This document shows positions 9,773-20,310 of a DNA stretch of 64,000 nt, in pieces. The stretch covers positions 7,750,001-7,814,000 of the forward strand of contig CM114271.1 in assembly GCA_050084515.1 (NCBI GenBank), in the 5' to 3' direction. The first letter of the stretch is position 1; each line of letters begins with the position of its first letter. The position numbers were made by a program, and so were the translations under genes. The notes beneath the pieces were generated by a model. The model was not told the DNA's origin. It saw nothing but the letters and a program-made list of their open reading frames with translations, and searched no databases. Source of the DNA: Blasia pusilla (Eukaryota; Marchantiophyta; Marchantiopsida; Blasiales).

Positions 9773-11320
9773 TCATGATGTATCTCCTATCTCCATAAAA
9801 GTGTCGTCTAAACTATCAAATTCAAGGGTAGGCACACAACGGCCGTGAATCGTAGAAGGTTTGTTGATAATGTTAGGGGTACGATTGCGCATTCTTTCTC
9901 GCGACTTGTTAACAACTAAGTGACTCCCTAGGACTTCATTCTGGACTAAGACATCAGATGGAGTGAATGCTGGCAATTCTTCAAGAGTAAGTGAAAGAGT
10001 GGGTACTACTTCTGGAAGAGACTTGGTATGATTGTCGAATTGGCGCTTCCAATGTTTGTTGATGTAGTCGATTTCCTCGTTCATCTGCTCTTCGAAGTTC
10101 TTGCGAAGCGTGGTCTTCGTGCAGCTCTTTGACATCTTCCGGGTCCATCTGGGCTTCGCTGAGTAGCTTCTGGTCTGCCTCCAAGACTGCGATTCTCCCG
10201 GTAGCCTCCGCCCACTGCGCCAGTAAGTCTTTGTTCGCTTCTTGATGTTCTTGAAGCAACTTCGAAGATTCAGCATGTTGGATCGACAACTTCTTGAATT
10301 CGGTGTGAACCCGCCGTGTTTGATGTTGATGCTTGTCAATGAGGTGCGAAGCTTCCTTGATCTGTGAAACAAACTGATCCGCCCCACATTCGAGGTTAAT
10401 CGCCAAACTTTCCCATTGGCGTGCGTTCCGTGCTTCGTACTGACACTGGACCAAGTCGCATTGAGCTTTGCGAAGCGTGGTCTTCGTGTCTTCGAGTTCT
10501 TGATTCCGTAATTGCAGATTCATTTATGCTACTCGACGCTGTACTTCATGGTCTGACGAAGCTTGGGCTCTGCAGTTGAGGTCGTGCAGGCCTTCTAAAT
10601 AATCGTGCACGGATGCCATATCCTCGAGGTGAAGAACCCGCTGGAGTTGGTTCATGACAGGAACTGCCAATTGCAAGAACCATATCATGTCGTCTGCCGT
10701 CTGCGACATGAGGCGAAGTGCAGGTTGATGATCGCTTGCCCGCGGGTCTCGCCGTAATCCTCCCGCATGATGATTGTTGGGTCCGGGGTGTTTCAAAATT
10801 GACCCGGCCTCGCTTTGGCCGAGGCATTTCGTTGGTATCTTCGTCTTTCTTCAAAGCCGAAGTATGAGGATGTTGCTGAGGTGCTTCGGAGGGTGGGGTG
10901 ACTTCGCGACTATCCATGGTTCTAGTTGCGCCCTTCCGTGGTAGTCGGACGGGGGTCACTTGCGACCAATCTAACGCCTCCTCTGCGGTTAAATCCTGCT
11001 TGTGAATATAAAGATGGATCAAGAAAGGAGATAGGAAGGACTTCGTGCTTGGATGAAGCACTTCCACCATTCCTCGTACGTGACCGTCCACAAAAGCAGC
11101 AAAGTCGACTCCTGGGGCTTTGGGGTCAAGGTGCTGGTTCCAGATGATGTAGCACATCTTCAAGAGCTTGTCCGTCAGATAGTAAGAACGAGCGGGATAA
11201 AACAGGGTCATCAGATGTTTGCAAAATTGACCAAAGACGAGCGGAGAGAGTGACGAAGCCTTGTAGCCGTTCCTGCCCAGGCGCTCAGACGTGACACAGC
11301 CGAGTGCTTAAAGATCTTCA
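9773..11320 (-). pseudogene. Decayed coiled-coil ORF, possibly a retroelement gag-like protein
   Basis: On the minus strand a frame begins before 11211 (LSPLVFGQFCKHLMTLFYP). It has a globular N-terminal part with WNQHLDP and FVDGHVRGMVEVLHP, then a Pro/Ser/Lys-rich linker. After a frameshift near 10790 comes an internal stop at 10524-10526, followed in the same frame by a long coiled coil (LQLRNQELEDTKTTLRKAQ). Another frameshift near 10100 leads to the C-terminal part, ending at 9773. Neighbouring retroelement remnants suggest an element-borne protein, but I do not recognise the family. The words GCGAAGCGTGGTCTTCGTG occur twice, at about 10105 and 10470. Confidence 0.4.
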
Positions 11321-11439
11321 TGTTTTACTAGCAACTCCTTGTCATACTCGTACTCTGGCGCAGCCGGGAGCAGACAAGTTGCTCTCCTGTCGTCCGCCGT
11401 CCAGTGTTGGGGCTGAGCTCGATACCAAAGACTCTTCTT

Positions 11440-12189
11440 TCAAAACTTGGCGACAGCAGACGTAAAGCGAAGCTCTCCCAGGAGTTCATTCTTCTTCCTG
11501 CTTCGTGCTTCTTGGCCATGCACATCCTTCTTGGCGGGCATGACAGTGGCAGATGCATACTCCCCATGCGACATCTCCACTAGTCCTGCTCCGACCAAGT
11601 CTTGGCTCCTACTCAATCGAGCCCTCTCCATATCATCACTGTAGGGTCGTCGGAAGATCGGCATATCACTCGACAACTCAATGCGGATCCCGGTCCCTTG
11701 AGCGCACCCAAATCCTCTATGCTAAACGCAAAGCAGATCCTATAACTACTGAGGAACCGATGTATTCGGCGCCGCTCTCCTCTGTCAACTTAGGGCCCAT
11801 ATCGGCTCCCAAGTCTCCATTGTGACTACGGTAGGACTCTCCGCGGGTATCGGTGGTTGCTATGGTGCAACCCCGTCTCGAACAACAACACACTGCCGCT
11901 CTCCTGTGACCAGCGCAAACTCGATCTCCTCCACGTGTAAAGGTCGAAACCACGCCGATCTTTGTGGCTATCATCTCCTTGTGAACCTTCAAAACATCCC
12001 AAGAAGTCAAGGGTGTCTCTCCCGATCTCCCTGGTGCGTAGATCTCCTCGGGTCTCTCGCCCGCCCACGCCTCCACCGTCTCGGTAGGCATGGGGCTCAC
12101 CAACGCAACCGGCCGTGATCATCCACGATCTCATACGACGCTTTCGCCCACTCCCAAGCCGAGGATCCATGTCAGCGATTCAGTCCATC
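11440..12189 (-). pseudogene. Pre-RT linker and N-terminal edge of reverse transcriptase
   Basis: After the methyltransferase the frame reads through a linker (VSPMPTETVEAWAGERPEE) and, after a frameshift near 11740, RICFAFSIEDLGALKGPG. Then comes MPIFRRPYS, SQDLVGAGLVEMSHGEYAS and ATVMPAKKD. This is the standard entry into Ty3/gypsy reverse transcriptase (P-I-F-x-x-P, x-x-G-x-I/V, S-x-x-[AS]-x-x-V-x-x-K-K-D). The similarity ends at about 11440, well before the catalytic Y-x-D-D, where another element's sequence begins. Confidence 0.8.
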
Positions 12190-13213
12190 GCTGACCCAAG
12201 ACATGGCGTCGTGATGCCTCGACTCGATGGTACGCTCTTTACTCCGTGGAAATCCCATCGCCGCTCTCTCTCGTCGGGCGTTGGGCTCCACCAACCGCTG
12301 AACCTGGTCATCCCAAACCAGCGAGGACCGGCCTCCTTGTATGCATAGGAAGCGGAAAACTCACAACGTGGGCAAGGCGCCCGCGCCTGCCTACCCTATT
12401 GACCCCGCGACCGGTGGTCGATCATCGTGCCTCACCGCTGTGATCGGCGACCTGGATCCGAATGGAATCCACTAACAAAGGGGAGGGGCGCTCCACTCTC
12501 GCATACGCCCTCCATAACACCGCATGGGACACCAAGTTGGTCCACCATAGACGCGGGCGATGGGCTCTAGAACCTACACTTGCCGCATCCAAGAACACTG
12601 CTGGGCCGATCCAGCACGCACTGATGAGCACTCGTCACGACCCGTGACACGAGTCTCTAAGATCGGCACATTCTCCGAATGTAGGTGGAGAACAAGACCG
12701 GTGCTCCTGCATTGCCGTAAGACCCTCAACATCTCCCAAAACAACCTGGACCGAAAGTGTCACCAACCCGCCGCCTCGCTCAAAGACTCGATTGGCCTTG
12801 ACATGGCCAACCGGAAATGTCCAAATCAATGGTCCCTACCCGCTCTAAGTCTTGCGCCCCCAACAAGTAGGGAACTCTGGTACCCTTGTACTGCGGACAC
12901 AGAGAATAATGTCGGGAAAACGTAGGCGTAATTGCGCCACATGTCGTAGTGAGACGCGCCTCGCAACATCATCACTCTCCACATACAAGTACTGCTCTAC
13001 TCGCACTCTTGCCTGCAAAACAGCAGCTAACCCGATGTTAATCCCTCCAAAGAGATCTAACACTCGAATACCCTCCTCCGGGGTACACCACCCAATGGGT
13101 GTAGTATCCAAGGGTGTCATCGTAGCACTCCCCGCTACCTTGGGTTCCTCAGACCTGTCACGCTTTGGTGCAAATGCCTCGCTCCACGCCGTCTGCTCGT
13201 GCGCATTTGCCAA
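12190..13213 (-). pseudogene. DNA (cytosine-5) methyltransferase domain within gypsy pol
   Basis: Conserved C5-methyltransferase motifs occur in canonical order on the minus strand. Motif I is GIRVLDLFGGINIGLAAVL (13073-13026), the AdoMet loop. Motif IV is SGWPCQGQS (about 12812-12789), with the catalytic Cys. Motif VI is ENVPI (about 12678-12661). A motif VIII-like segment is GSRAHRPRLWWTNL (about 12573-12532). A motif IX/X region is RRERAAMGF (about 12280-12248). The domain is compact, about 275-290 residues. Motifs lie in three frames with stops between them, so it is broken. Upstream is the element's protease; downstream is the linker to reverse transcriptase, so this is part of the element and not a neighbouring gene. 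Confidence 0.85.
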
Positions 13214-13237
13214 TCGTTGAAGCTCCTCAGTCGAGCC

Positions 13238-13943
13238 TCACAGCGGCACCTCTCCTCCATGGAATGATGCAGCTACCATAACACTCCTCTCCATAGAAAT
13301 GTCAGGAACGGGAGTATCCTCTGCATGGACATGTCCCTCAATCAAATCACTAGGCCAAGTGATGGCACTGCTAAATGCTGCTAAGGTCGCCATCTCTCCT
13401 GGCCGTTGCTCGATCACTGCACCTGTGAATCGAACGGGTAATGAGCTAAGGCGCCCATCACCCAACTGCCATCCTAGTCTGTAGGGCGCTGACTCCTCCC
13501 AGTAATCCAGGGAAAACCCCATCGGGTATAACACTGCTCCACCAACCAAGACGTCGTAGGACTCATCATCAGTCACTATCGTCTTGGCGCGCACCACGGA
13601 CTCATCTGTAGGATATCCCGGGCGAATCCTCACCACGACCTCCTGTCGGGTGATATACTGTGTGGTACTTGCTCCACCCAAGGATGTCTGTATCCGAAAT
13701 GGACAACACTCCACATCGGCTCTCGTCAAGCCCCAATCCTCTGAATGACGCTTTCCCCAACATCAAGGGTTGCGCTCCTGAATCCAACAAGACACGCTGC
13801 GGACTAAAAGCTCTACCTCCAGGACTCACCAACTGGAAGACCTGTCCTCGATAATCCAGCAACACAACACCAGGAGAAGCCATGGCACGCTCTATCGCGG
13901 GTCTAGCGGGCATATCCGCCATCCTAGCGACATGCACTGCCAT
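13238..13943 (-). pseudogene. Gypsy aspartic protease
   Basis: VLLDSGAQPLMLGK contains the D-S-G-A active-site loop of retropepsins. The following part has the expected ILGWSKYH and then, after a frame change near 13690, YDVLVGGAVLYPMGFSLDYW, which resembles the second half of the fold (usually I-L-G). The two overlapping frames (13943-13602 and 13729-13238) show a frameshift in the middle of the domain. Confidence 0.75.
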
Positions 13944-14332
13944 GAATCCGCGTGGGACGGCCCAAGCATCCGCTCCAAGGGCAGGTCCATCACCTCCTCT
14001 ACAATCACCTCTGAACGTGATGCAGGAACACCATCTTCGCGCTCACATAGTGAAGCGGCCAGCCAAAAAGCCTCGGCGGGCGTACCTCCCAACGTCACAA
14101 CATCGGAAGCAAAAAATAAAGGAGTGCGGTACACGACGGTGGCCGCCCCCAACAACGTGCTCGACACATGCCCCTCCTGAGCATCAACAATAGGAGTCGT
14201 CGCACTCGCTTCTTCCATCGCCCTCCGTGCTTGCACACCAACAACATTACCAACTCTCCAGGAACTTTGATGAGGACCCATCGATGGGGTCCTCATCGCT
14301 TCGGACAACGTGAAAGATTGAGGAAGCCTAGT

Positions 14333-14908
14333 CTATCTACTGGCTTCCCCTCGCTGTGGATCCAACTCTGCGGCTGCTCCACGCGTCACAATTGCGGCGG
14401 CCTTCATCTGGGCAACCCCGCACATCCATCCAGGATCCTCTAGATCTCTGGCTGCTCCATATGATGTCGATGCCACGGATCCGGCATCAGGTAACCTCAA
14501 TGCCATAGCGACAACCTCCTCCTGTAGCTGTTGTATCTGAGCAGCCATCCCAGCCTCACGTCTGGCATCTCCCTCGGCGCGTCTAGGTAATGGTACTCTA
14601 CCTCCTCCACGGGCAACTCCACCACCCTGTCGGGAAACTCCAGCTCCTCGTCCCCCAACGGGACCACCTGGAGCACGATCTCTAGAAGGCCCACCCGGAC
14701 CGGCTACTCGCTCTGGGGCCCTCTCTGGCCCTTGGTCCAGCCGTAACTCAGGATGTAAACTAAAGCACCTGGCGCGTGTATGACCATACCTCTGACAATA
14801 GTCACACTGATAACCTCCTGGTGCAGCACCATCTCCTCCTCCATGCGGAGGCACACGTCCATGACCCTGACGTCGCGTTGATGATGGGCTCCACCACATG
14901 ACCAACAA
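14333..14908 (-). CDS. Gag nucleocapsid zinc knuckle and proline/glycine-rich linker
   Basis: CDYCQRYGHTRARC fits C-x2-C-x4-H-x4-C, the retroviral-type zinc knuckle that binds element RNA. Before it is a Gly/Arg-rich segment; after it comes a Pro/Gly/Arg-rich linker and a short helix with QIQQLQEEVVAMALRL. It follows gag directly, and the frames are separated by one stop near 14930. The region 14308-13892 continues towards the protease without a recognisable domain. Confidence 0.75.
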   Translation of the reverse strand: MLVMWWSPSSTRRQGHGRVPPHGGGDGAAPGGYQCDYCQRYGHTRARCFSLHPELRLDQGPERAPERVAGPGGPSRDRAPGGPVGGRGAGVSRQGGGVARGGGRVPLPRRAEGDARREAGMAAQIQQLQEEVVAMALRLPDAGSVASTSYGAARDLEDPGWMCGVAQMKAAAIVTRGAAAELDPQRGEASR

Positions 14909-14928
14909 GTAATAGTAGGCGGTTGCTG

Positions 14929-15879
14929 CTAAGCCGCATATGAAGGCGCAGGCCTCTGTGGCACGGCCTCTCGGTATCCTCCCTGAGCTCGTGGTGCCAC
15001 AGTCAACCTATCTCGGATTCCACGTTGCTGCACAGGTGGTGCAGACAATCGTGACTGCTCTCGCCCTGAACCCATGGTGGCTACGCTCTCCTCCGCCATG
15101 TTGCGCTCAATGTTCTCGGCGGTCCTAAAAACATCTCTCAACGTAGGGGAGGTGTTCATAAGAAGCACCCCCTCCCGCACCCGTGTTCGCAGGGTCCGGT
15201 CCAGCATCGCATACCATGACTGGATAGCCTGAGCCTCTGTCACCCCCTGAGTGACGTTGATCAACCGGCGCAAGCGAGTGTAAGCCTCACGCAAACTCTC
15301 ACCCGAGCGCCTCTGGAAGTCATGGATGCTCCGCAACTTCCCCGTCCGTACCTCCTGGTAGCTCGCCCTCAACTCAGCAAAGAACTCAACCACAGGGTTG
15401 AACCTGGGACAATCCCGACTAGACGGTGCAACTGCTCCCGTGCGAGTGACCCCTCCTAAAACATCACTAGTGGAAGAGGCAGTAGCCTCCCCTGACTCCT
15501 CCTCCTCATCTGGGAATGGCTCCGTCCATGACACATAATGTGGGTCATAGTAGAGCCTCCACGCCTCGATCTCACATGCATATCTCTGAGAGAACTCATG
15601 GTAATCGTCCGTGGGCACCCCCTCTAAATGCTGGAACATACCGTTCCATGTTGTAAACGGGTTGAACTCTCTAGAGTTCTTGGCCCGCTGGGAGTCGCAC
15701 CAAGTCCTAAACTCTACTATAAAATCGTGCAACTCAATCGTGCCTACAGCACCTAAAAACCTACGCGGTCCTCTACCCCGGTCGTCCATCTCGTACACCC
15801 AACATGTAGGACCACTCATAATGTGTGGCGATGTGCTCACAAACTCCTCTACACCCTCTCCCTCGTCTGACGATGACAC
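14929..15879 (-). CDS. Gypsy gag capsid-like protein
   Basis: This 316-codon frame has an acidic N-terminus (MSSSDEGEGVEEF) and then a retrotransposon-gag-like region. The segment with FAELRASYQEVRTGKL, then FQRRSGESLREAYTRLRRL, then AIQSWYAMLDRTLRTRVREG matches the usual capsid pattern of a helical multimerisation domain. The C-terminal tail is Gln/Arg/Pro-rich. The zinc knuckle follows after a stop in a new frame. The gag assignment comes from pattern and position next to the knuckle and protease. Confidence 0.75.
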   Translation of the reverse strand: MSSSDEGEGVEEFVSTSPHIMSGPTCWVYEMDDRGRGPRRFLGAVGTIELHDFIVEFRTWCDSQRAKNSREFNPFTTWNGMFQHLEGVPTDDYHEFSQRYACEIEAWRLYYDPHYVSWTEPFPDEEEESGEATASSTSDVLGGVTRTGAVAPSSRDCPRFNPVVEFFAELRASYQEVRTGKLRSIHDFQRRSGESLREAYTRLRRLINVTQGVTEAQAIQSWYAMLDRTLRTRVREGVLLMNTSPTLRDVFRTAENIERNMAEESVATMGSGREQSRLSAPPVQQRGIRDRLTVAPRAQGGYREAVPQRPAPSYAA

Positions 15880-16030
15880 AGAAGGAGCTTGAGGTGGTCC
15901 CTCACGTGGAGACCCTCGAAACCTCGCGCCACTCCGCGTAAAACCTCTAGAGCTACTCTCGGGTTCACCACCTCGCCTCTCAAAGTCCCGAACAAACTCC
16001 GTGATGACCCTCGTGCCCCTCTCACCCGAT

Positions 16031-16927
16031 CACTCTGAACCTCGTGAGGAATCCCTCAATCACTCATCCCAAACATGCGGCACTCGATCTACACTCTCTC
16101 TCCCCGAGACGTGTAATGTGCGGCAACACGCGGCGTGGTGAGGCAAATCGACCAGGCTATCATCTCATCGACAACCTACCCTCAACTCGGAACATCCCAC
16201 ACAAGTCTATGTCCGCTAAACCACATACATAAATGATGCTCTGAGCATCCACACACCCAATATCCCCAAATAAATCCCAGAATCCCTCACACGTGCAGGG
16301 TAAAGGACCAGAATGGGTAACCTGAACACATGTCGATGTCGCTCCTCAAAGAATCGCAAATCTCGACCCCAACTCGATCGTGGAGACAACTCCTCCAATC
16401 AGCAAGTCATACTCCTCCCGTACTGATGCTCCTCAAAACTCCTCGATAGACAGTGCGGTCCCAGCGGAACGGTGCGACGTTGCAGGCGGCACGCAACGGC
16501 TACGAACGGCACGACCCTCGATGGTGGGATGCGGCACTCGGCGGCATACCCTCCTCAATCAATAATAATCCCACACTCTGCTCCACAATGACGGTGCGGC
16601 TCCGCGATCGAGATGGTGCGGTGCGGACACGAGCGGCACGGCGCGGCAATCGGCGGCGCGTTGCGGCTACGGGCGTCACGGCACGATACTCGATCGTCGT
16701 CGAGCGGCTGCCAATCACAACATAGCAGCATGAAATCAAAACTCAAACACCATAACCGGAGGTCATCTGCCTTCACTGGTTGATGAAGAAACTGCGATGA
16801 CGGTGGCGGCCAAAACAAAGTACGTGCTGGCGACGCAAGTCAAGGAATCAACGAACGTCATGGAAGACCCTCCACTCCGTAATGGCGGCAATGGCACCCA
16901 AAGGGTGGACAATGGACGGTGGACCCT
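16031..16927. other. G+C-rich leader or LTR-like sequence of the methyltransferase gypsy
   Basis: No coding domain. CGGCACGGC- and GGTGCGG-type words recur around 16450-16690. Its position upstream of gag suggests leader or 5' LTR, but I found no matching second LTR. Confidence 0.35.
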
Positions 16928-17061
16928 TGACAGTGACGGTTGACCGCTGATGGTGACGGTTGACTGATGACGGTGACGGTTGACCGTCGACGGTGATAGT
17001 TGACCGTTGATTGTGACGGTTGACCGTTGACAGTGACGGTTGACCGTCGACCGATGGCGGT
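16928..17061. repeat. 20-bp tandem array rich in TTGAC words
   Basis: About six to seven imperfect copies of a 20-bp unit, roughly TGACCGTTGACGGTGACGGT. Each unit carries TTGAC at its start, the core of the plant W-box bound by WRKY factors, and part of the array is palindromic (ACCGTCGACGGT). It lies upstream of the minus-strand gag, so it could be a promoter-region array of the element. Confidence 0.85.
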
Positions 17062-18239
17062 AACTATGATGGCGACGGCCGCCGCCGGTGTGGCGGCTGA
17101 TTTAGGGTTTGCACGATTTAACCCTAAAAATCGCCTAGCAATGGTAGCTTTACAAGATTGCCCATAACTTGTTGCTCGCATCTCCAAATTGTGCATTGTT
17201 TGTTGCACAGCGTGCAGATCTTCACGATCTACGCTACCATGAAAAAATATTTAGAATCGAACATTTCAGTAAAAACTGACGGAGATTGTCGTAAAGCCCA
17301 ATGTCTCTTTCTCCTACACAAAATTCGGCAGCGCTCCCGCGCTGATTTCTCCGAACGAAAATGTAACATCTGTAAAAATACATATCAGCAAGCTACATGG
17401 TGCTCCCGAGAGCACCAGCATGGAGCAATCCGTCCCCATACTCAATCCCTATCAGAAATTGGGCAGTGCTTCCGCGCGCCACTCTTCCACACGAAAAATC
17501 GGCAAATGCAAAGAGTAATGAAAGCAGCCCTTGCTCCGGTGAGCACTCCCATGAGCCGCTGAACGGGGAACACGGTCCCCAACCTACAAAAACAGCGAGT
17601 GACCAGCGAGCTCCCCCATGAAGCTCTCTCACTCTCTTATTCTCTCTTTGTAAAGTAAGATCCAATCTCTCTCTCCACCATCTCACACCATAGCTCTCAA
17701 AGGTGTGCACTCTCTCTCATGTCAAACCAAACCCACTCTCCTAATGAGAGGCTTGGGTTACACTCACAGGGCAAGGTACCATAGCTCCGCCGCCTCATGC
17801 CAAGAGGTTCAACAAAGAGAGAATGAGCTCTCAAGTTCTCTCTCCTTGAGGTATACCCCTCTCCTCTCCCAAGCTCTCTCCATGGTAACCTATTCTCCCA
17901 AGTCACCTCCTTGGCTCTTGACCTGATGAAGGAGGTCAAGGGCCACTTACCAAAAATATTAAGTCGATCATATACTCAAAATGGTACTTACCTAAAATAG
18001 TAAGTTCCTCAATATGGCTCCAAATGAGCCAAAACGAAGGGGAAACCTGCTATCTCAGGTTTCCAAGGGCTCAGCACGTCACCCTCGACCTACAGGGCGT
18101 GTCCTCCACTACTCATGAAGGCGCTCTATTAGATCCCACCGATCTATCCCAAAAGACGTGACATCTATGTCCAAATGATGGACGTGATGAAGGTCAAGCA
18201 AATGATCCAGCAAAGAAGTGGATTGTCGAGCTAGAATGG
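17062..18239. other. Unassigned sequence with a short hairpin
   Basis: No supported gene. A short perfect hairpin lies at 17398-17417 (TGGTGCTC, loop CCGA, GAGCACCA). The rest contains CT-rich tracts. It may include the outer part of the methyltransferase gypsy. Confidence 0.35.
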
Positions 18240-20148
18240 GATAGAGCTCTCGGTTCTAACAATAAAATTTGCAAGAAAACACTTCCATTGCCATTCACAA
18301 AAATGGGGAAATCTCAAAAGGTTAAGGAGTTCCTCACGGTGTTCCATAGACGTTGGAGCTATACTTCGAGGGGCAAAACATTAAGGAGCAAGATAAGATT
18401 ATTGTGGAAATCGCATTGCAAAAGAATAATGTGCTCATGTGGCGAAAAAAATTATCAAGAGGAACAACTATCTAGTGGATTATCTTTGATTTGGGAGGAG
18501 TTCAAGGTGTTGATTAGCGATCCATTCACTCTAGAATACCAAGATTTCCTAGATGGAGTGGAGTTTGTGTGTTTGAGGTAGAGTGGGTCTCAAAGCCCTA
18601 ATGTGAGAAATTAGTGCAAATTTGAACTCATTGCCTAAGATGGATGAGTTCGCAAAGAAGGTCATATTCTTAAGCCGAGTATGGAGAAGGCCCTCTTTCA
18701 AAGGCCGCAGTTACGAAAGATGTGCAGAGAACTCGTGAAACTAGAGCAGCGGATAGGAAATGATTAGTTCCAAGTACAAAAACCGTTCGAGCTTTTAGAT
18801 TTTTTGAAGGTACAGAAGACCAAAGGGCCATTCAAGAGGCTCAATAGTGAGGGTGAGTATGAACAAGAAGAGTCTCTTACCCTTGCAGCAAAACAAGTGG
18901 AGTTCAATGCGAAGCCTAAAGAGGCCGAATATCCAAAGTAAGGGAGGGCAAAAGTGACTTGGTCCAATCCGGGTTGGCTTTTTTGGAGGCCAATCTTACC
19001 TGACCTCAAAGTTATTTTTGGTGTCCATTTTTGGATGAGGAGTATTCCAAGTGAAGGAGAAATTCACCATATGCGATATGGATGAGATTGTAGCAGTCTT
19101 GGGAAGATATTCTTGGCTGCCTATGCGTTGGAGCTAAATCAAAGACCATTACGGTTGAGAGTCTTATTGAAAGGCGAGCGGTTGCAGCAAAGATTGGTTT
19201 GTGAGGTTCATATGAAGAAGGAGTTGATGAACATCATTACAAGGGCAAGTAAGACCGAGATGGAAGATGGGTTTAACTGCTTGATGAGACAACTAGAGGC
19301 TACAAGTGAAACACGCAAAGATCATTCCTCAACTTTGAGGGAAATCGGAGAAGAACGCATAAGCGTAGTAAAGGAATTGGATCATTTCTTAACAACGGAT
19401 CTTCCGACGAAATGGCCACCAGATAGGGCATTCAATCATAAGATTCAGGTGCTAAGAACGTCTCAACCGCCGTCAAAGGCGCCATGTAGACTCAATCATA
19501 AAGAACTTGTTGAGTTGAAAAACAAAATAGTTGACCTCTTAGAAAGGGATAACATTCAAACTACCAAGTCACATGATGGGCACCCGTTCTTCTTATGAAG
19601 AAGAAGGATAGGAAGTTGAGACTATGTGTTGATAACCAGGCACTAAAAAAATGGGTAGTGAGGAATAATTACCCTCATTCCTAGATCGATGATATCTTTG
19701 ATAAACTTTCAAGGACTAGGCCCCTAGGTATTTCACAGGAATGGACTTAAAGTTAAGATATTACCATATTCGGAGAAAGAAAGTTGATGTGCAGAAGATC
19801 ATGGATAGAACGAGACATGGCATGTTCGTGTTTGTAGTGATGCTCTTTGGTTTGGGTAACGCGCATATTAAGTTTATACCACATTTATGAACTCCAGATT
19901 TCATAAGGAGATAAATGAGTATGTTATCATATACATTTATGACCTTTTGATATATTCGCAGTCATAAGAGGGGCACGCTTGATATTTAAGGGCGATATTG
20001 TCAAAACTTAAGGCAAACAAGTTGTACATAAATCTGGAAATGAGCAAATTTGGGTTGAGCAAGATAAAATTTTGGGATCCTGTGGTTGATATAGATGGAG
20101 TTAGTCATTATATGGATAAAGGAAAAGCGATTTCTAGGTAGAAATTTT
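18240..20148 (+). mobile_element. Decayed Ty3/gypsy gag-pol fragment
   Basis: Bases 18288-18581 include gag-like sequence (EEFKVLISDPFTLEYQDFLD by frame). Bases 19113-19598 enter reverse transcriptase with LPTKWPPDRAFNHKIQV, then PPSKAPCRLNHKELVELK. Reading then continues across stops with KKKDRKLRLCVDNQALKK. RT-like sequence fades after about 19950. The fragment ends exactly where a CACTA terminus starts. Many stops make it an old relic. Confidence 0.7.
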
Positions 20149-20310
20149 CACTAGTACAAAAACCCCCTATGAATGACTAAAAAAAAGACTAGATGTTACT
20201 CAAACTGAGACTATGAGACTCTATAATTATTTAACTTGACTATAGTAAAAAAAATTAATTCTATTTTTATAAGTTGTCACTCAAACCGGGTGTAGTCATA
20301 TTTAAGTTAT
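20149..20310 (+). mobile_element. CACTA transposon left terminus
   Basis: It starts CACTAGTACAAAAACCCCCT. The next 160 bases match, in inverted orientation, the sequence ending at 62573 (CACTACTATAAAACCCCCTT on the minus strand), with shared blocks such as TTACTCAAACT, CTATGAGA and TATAGTAAAAAAAATTA. CACTA plus a shared subterminal region defines an En/Spm-type end. The 3-bp flank is TTT. Confidence 0.8.

Larger units (their letters stand above)
11440..16030 (-). mobile_element. Ty3/gypsy element carrying a DNA methyltransferase domain
   Basis: Reading the minus strand from 15.9 kb down, the order is gag capsid, CCHC zinc knuckle, aspartic protease, C5 cytosine methyltransferase, pre-RT linker and the N-terminal edge of reverse transcriptase. 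It breaks off at about 11440 and the rest of pol is missing. G+C is clearly higher than in the flanks, with many CpG dinucleotides retained. Frames are broken in several places, so the copy is inactive. No matching LTR pair was identified; sequence above 16030 probably holds the leader and perhaps the 5' LTR. Confidence 0.85.

Noticed and set aside
12190-13213. Methyltransferase as bacterial contamination or a neighbouring host gene
   Set aside because: Protease lies directly upstream and the RT entry directly downstream on the same strand, with matching composition.
11700-16500. Several plus-strand frames of 80-120 codons
   Set aside because: They are antisense shadows of the gypsy gag, protease and methyltransferase, caused by high G+C.
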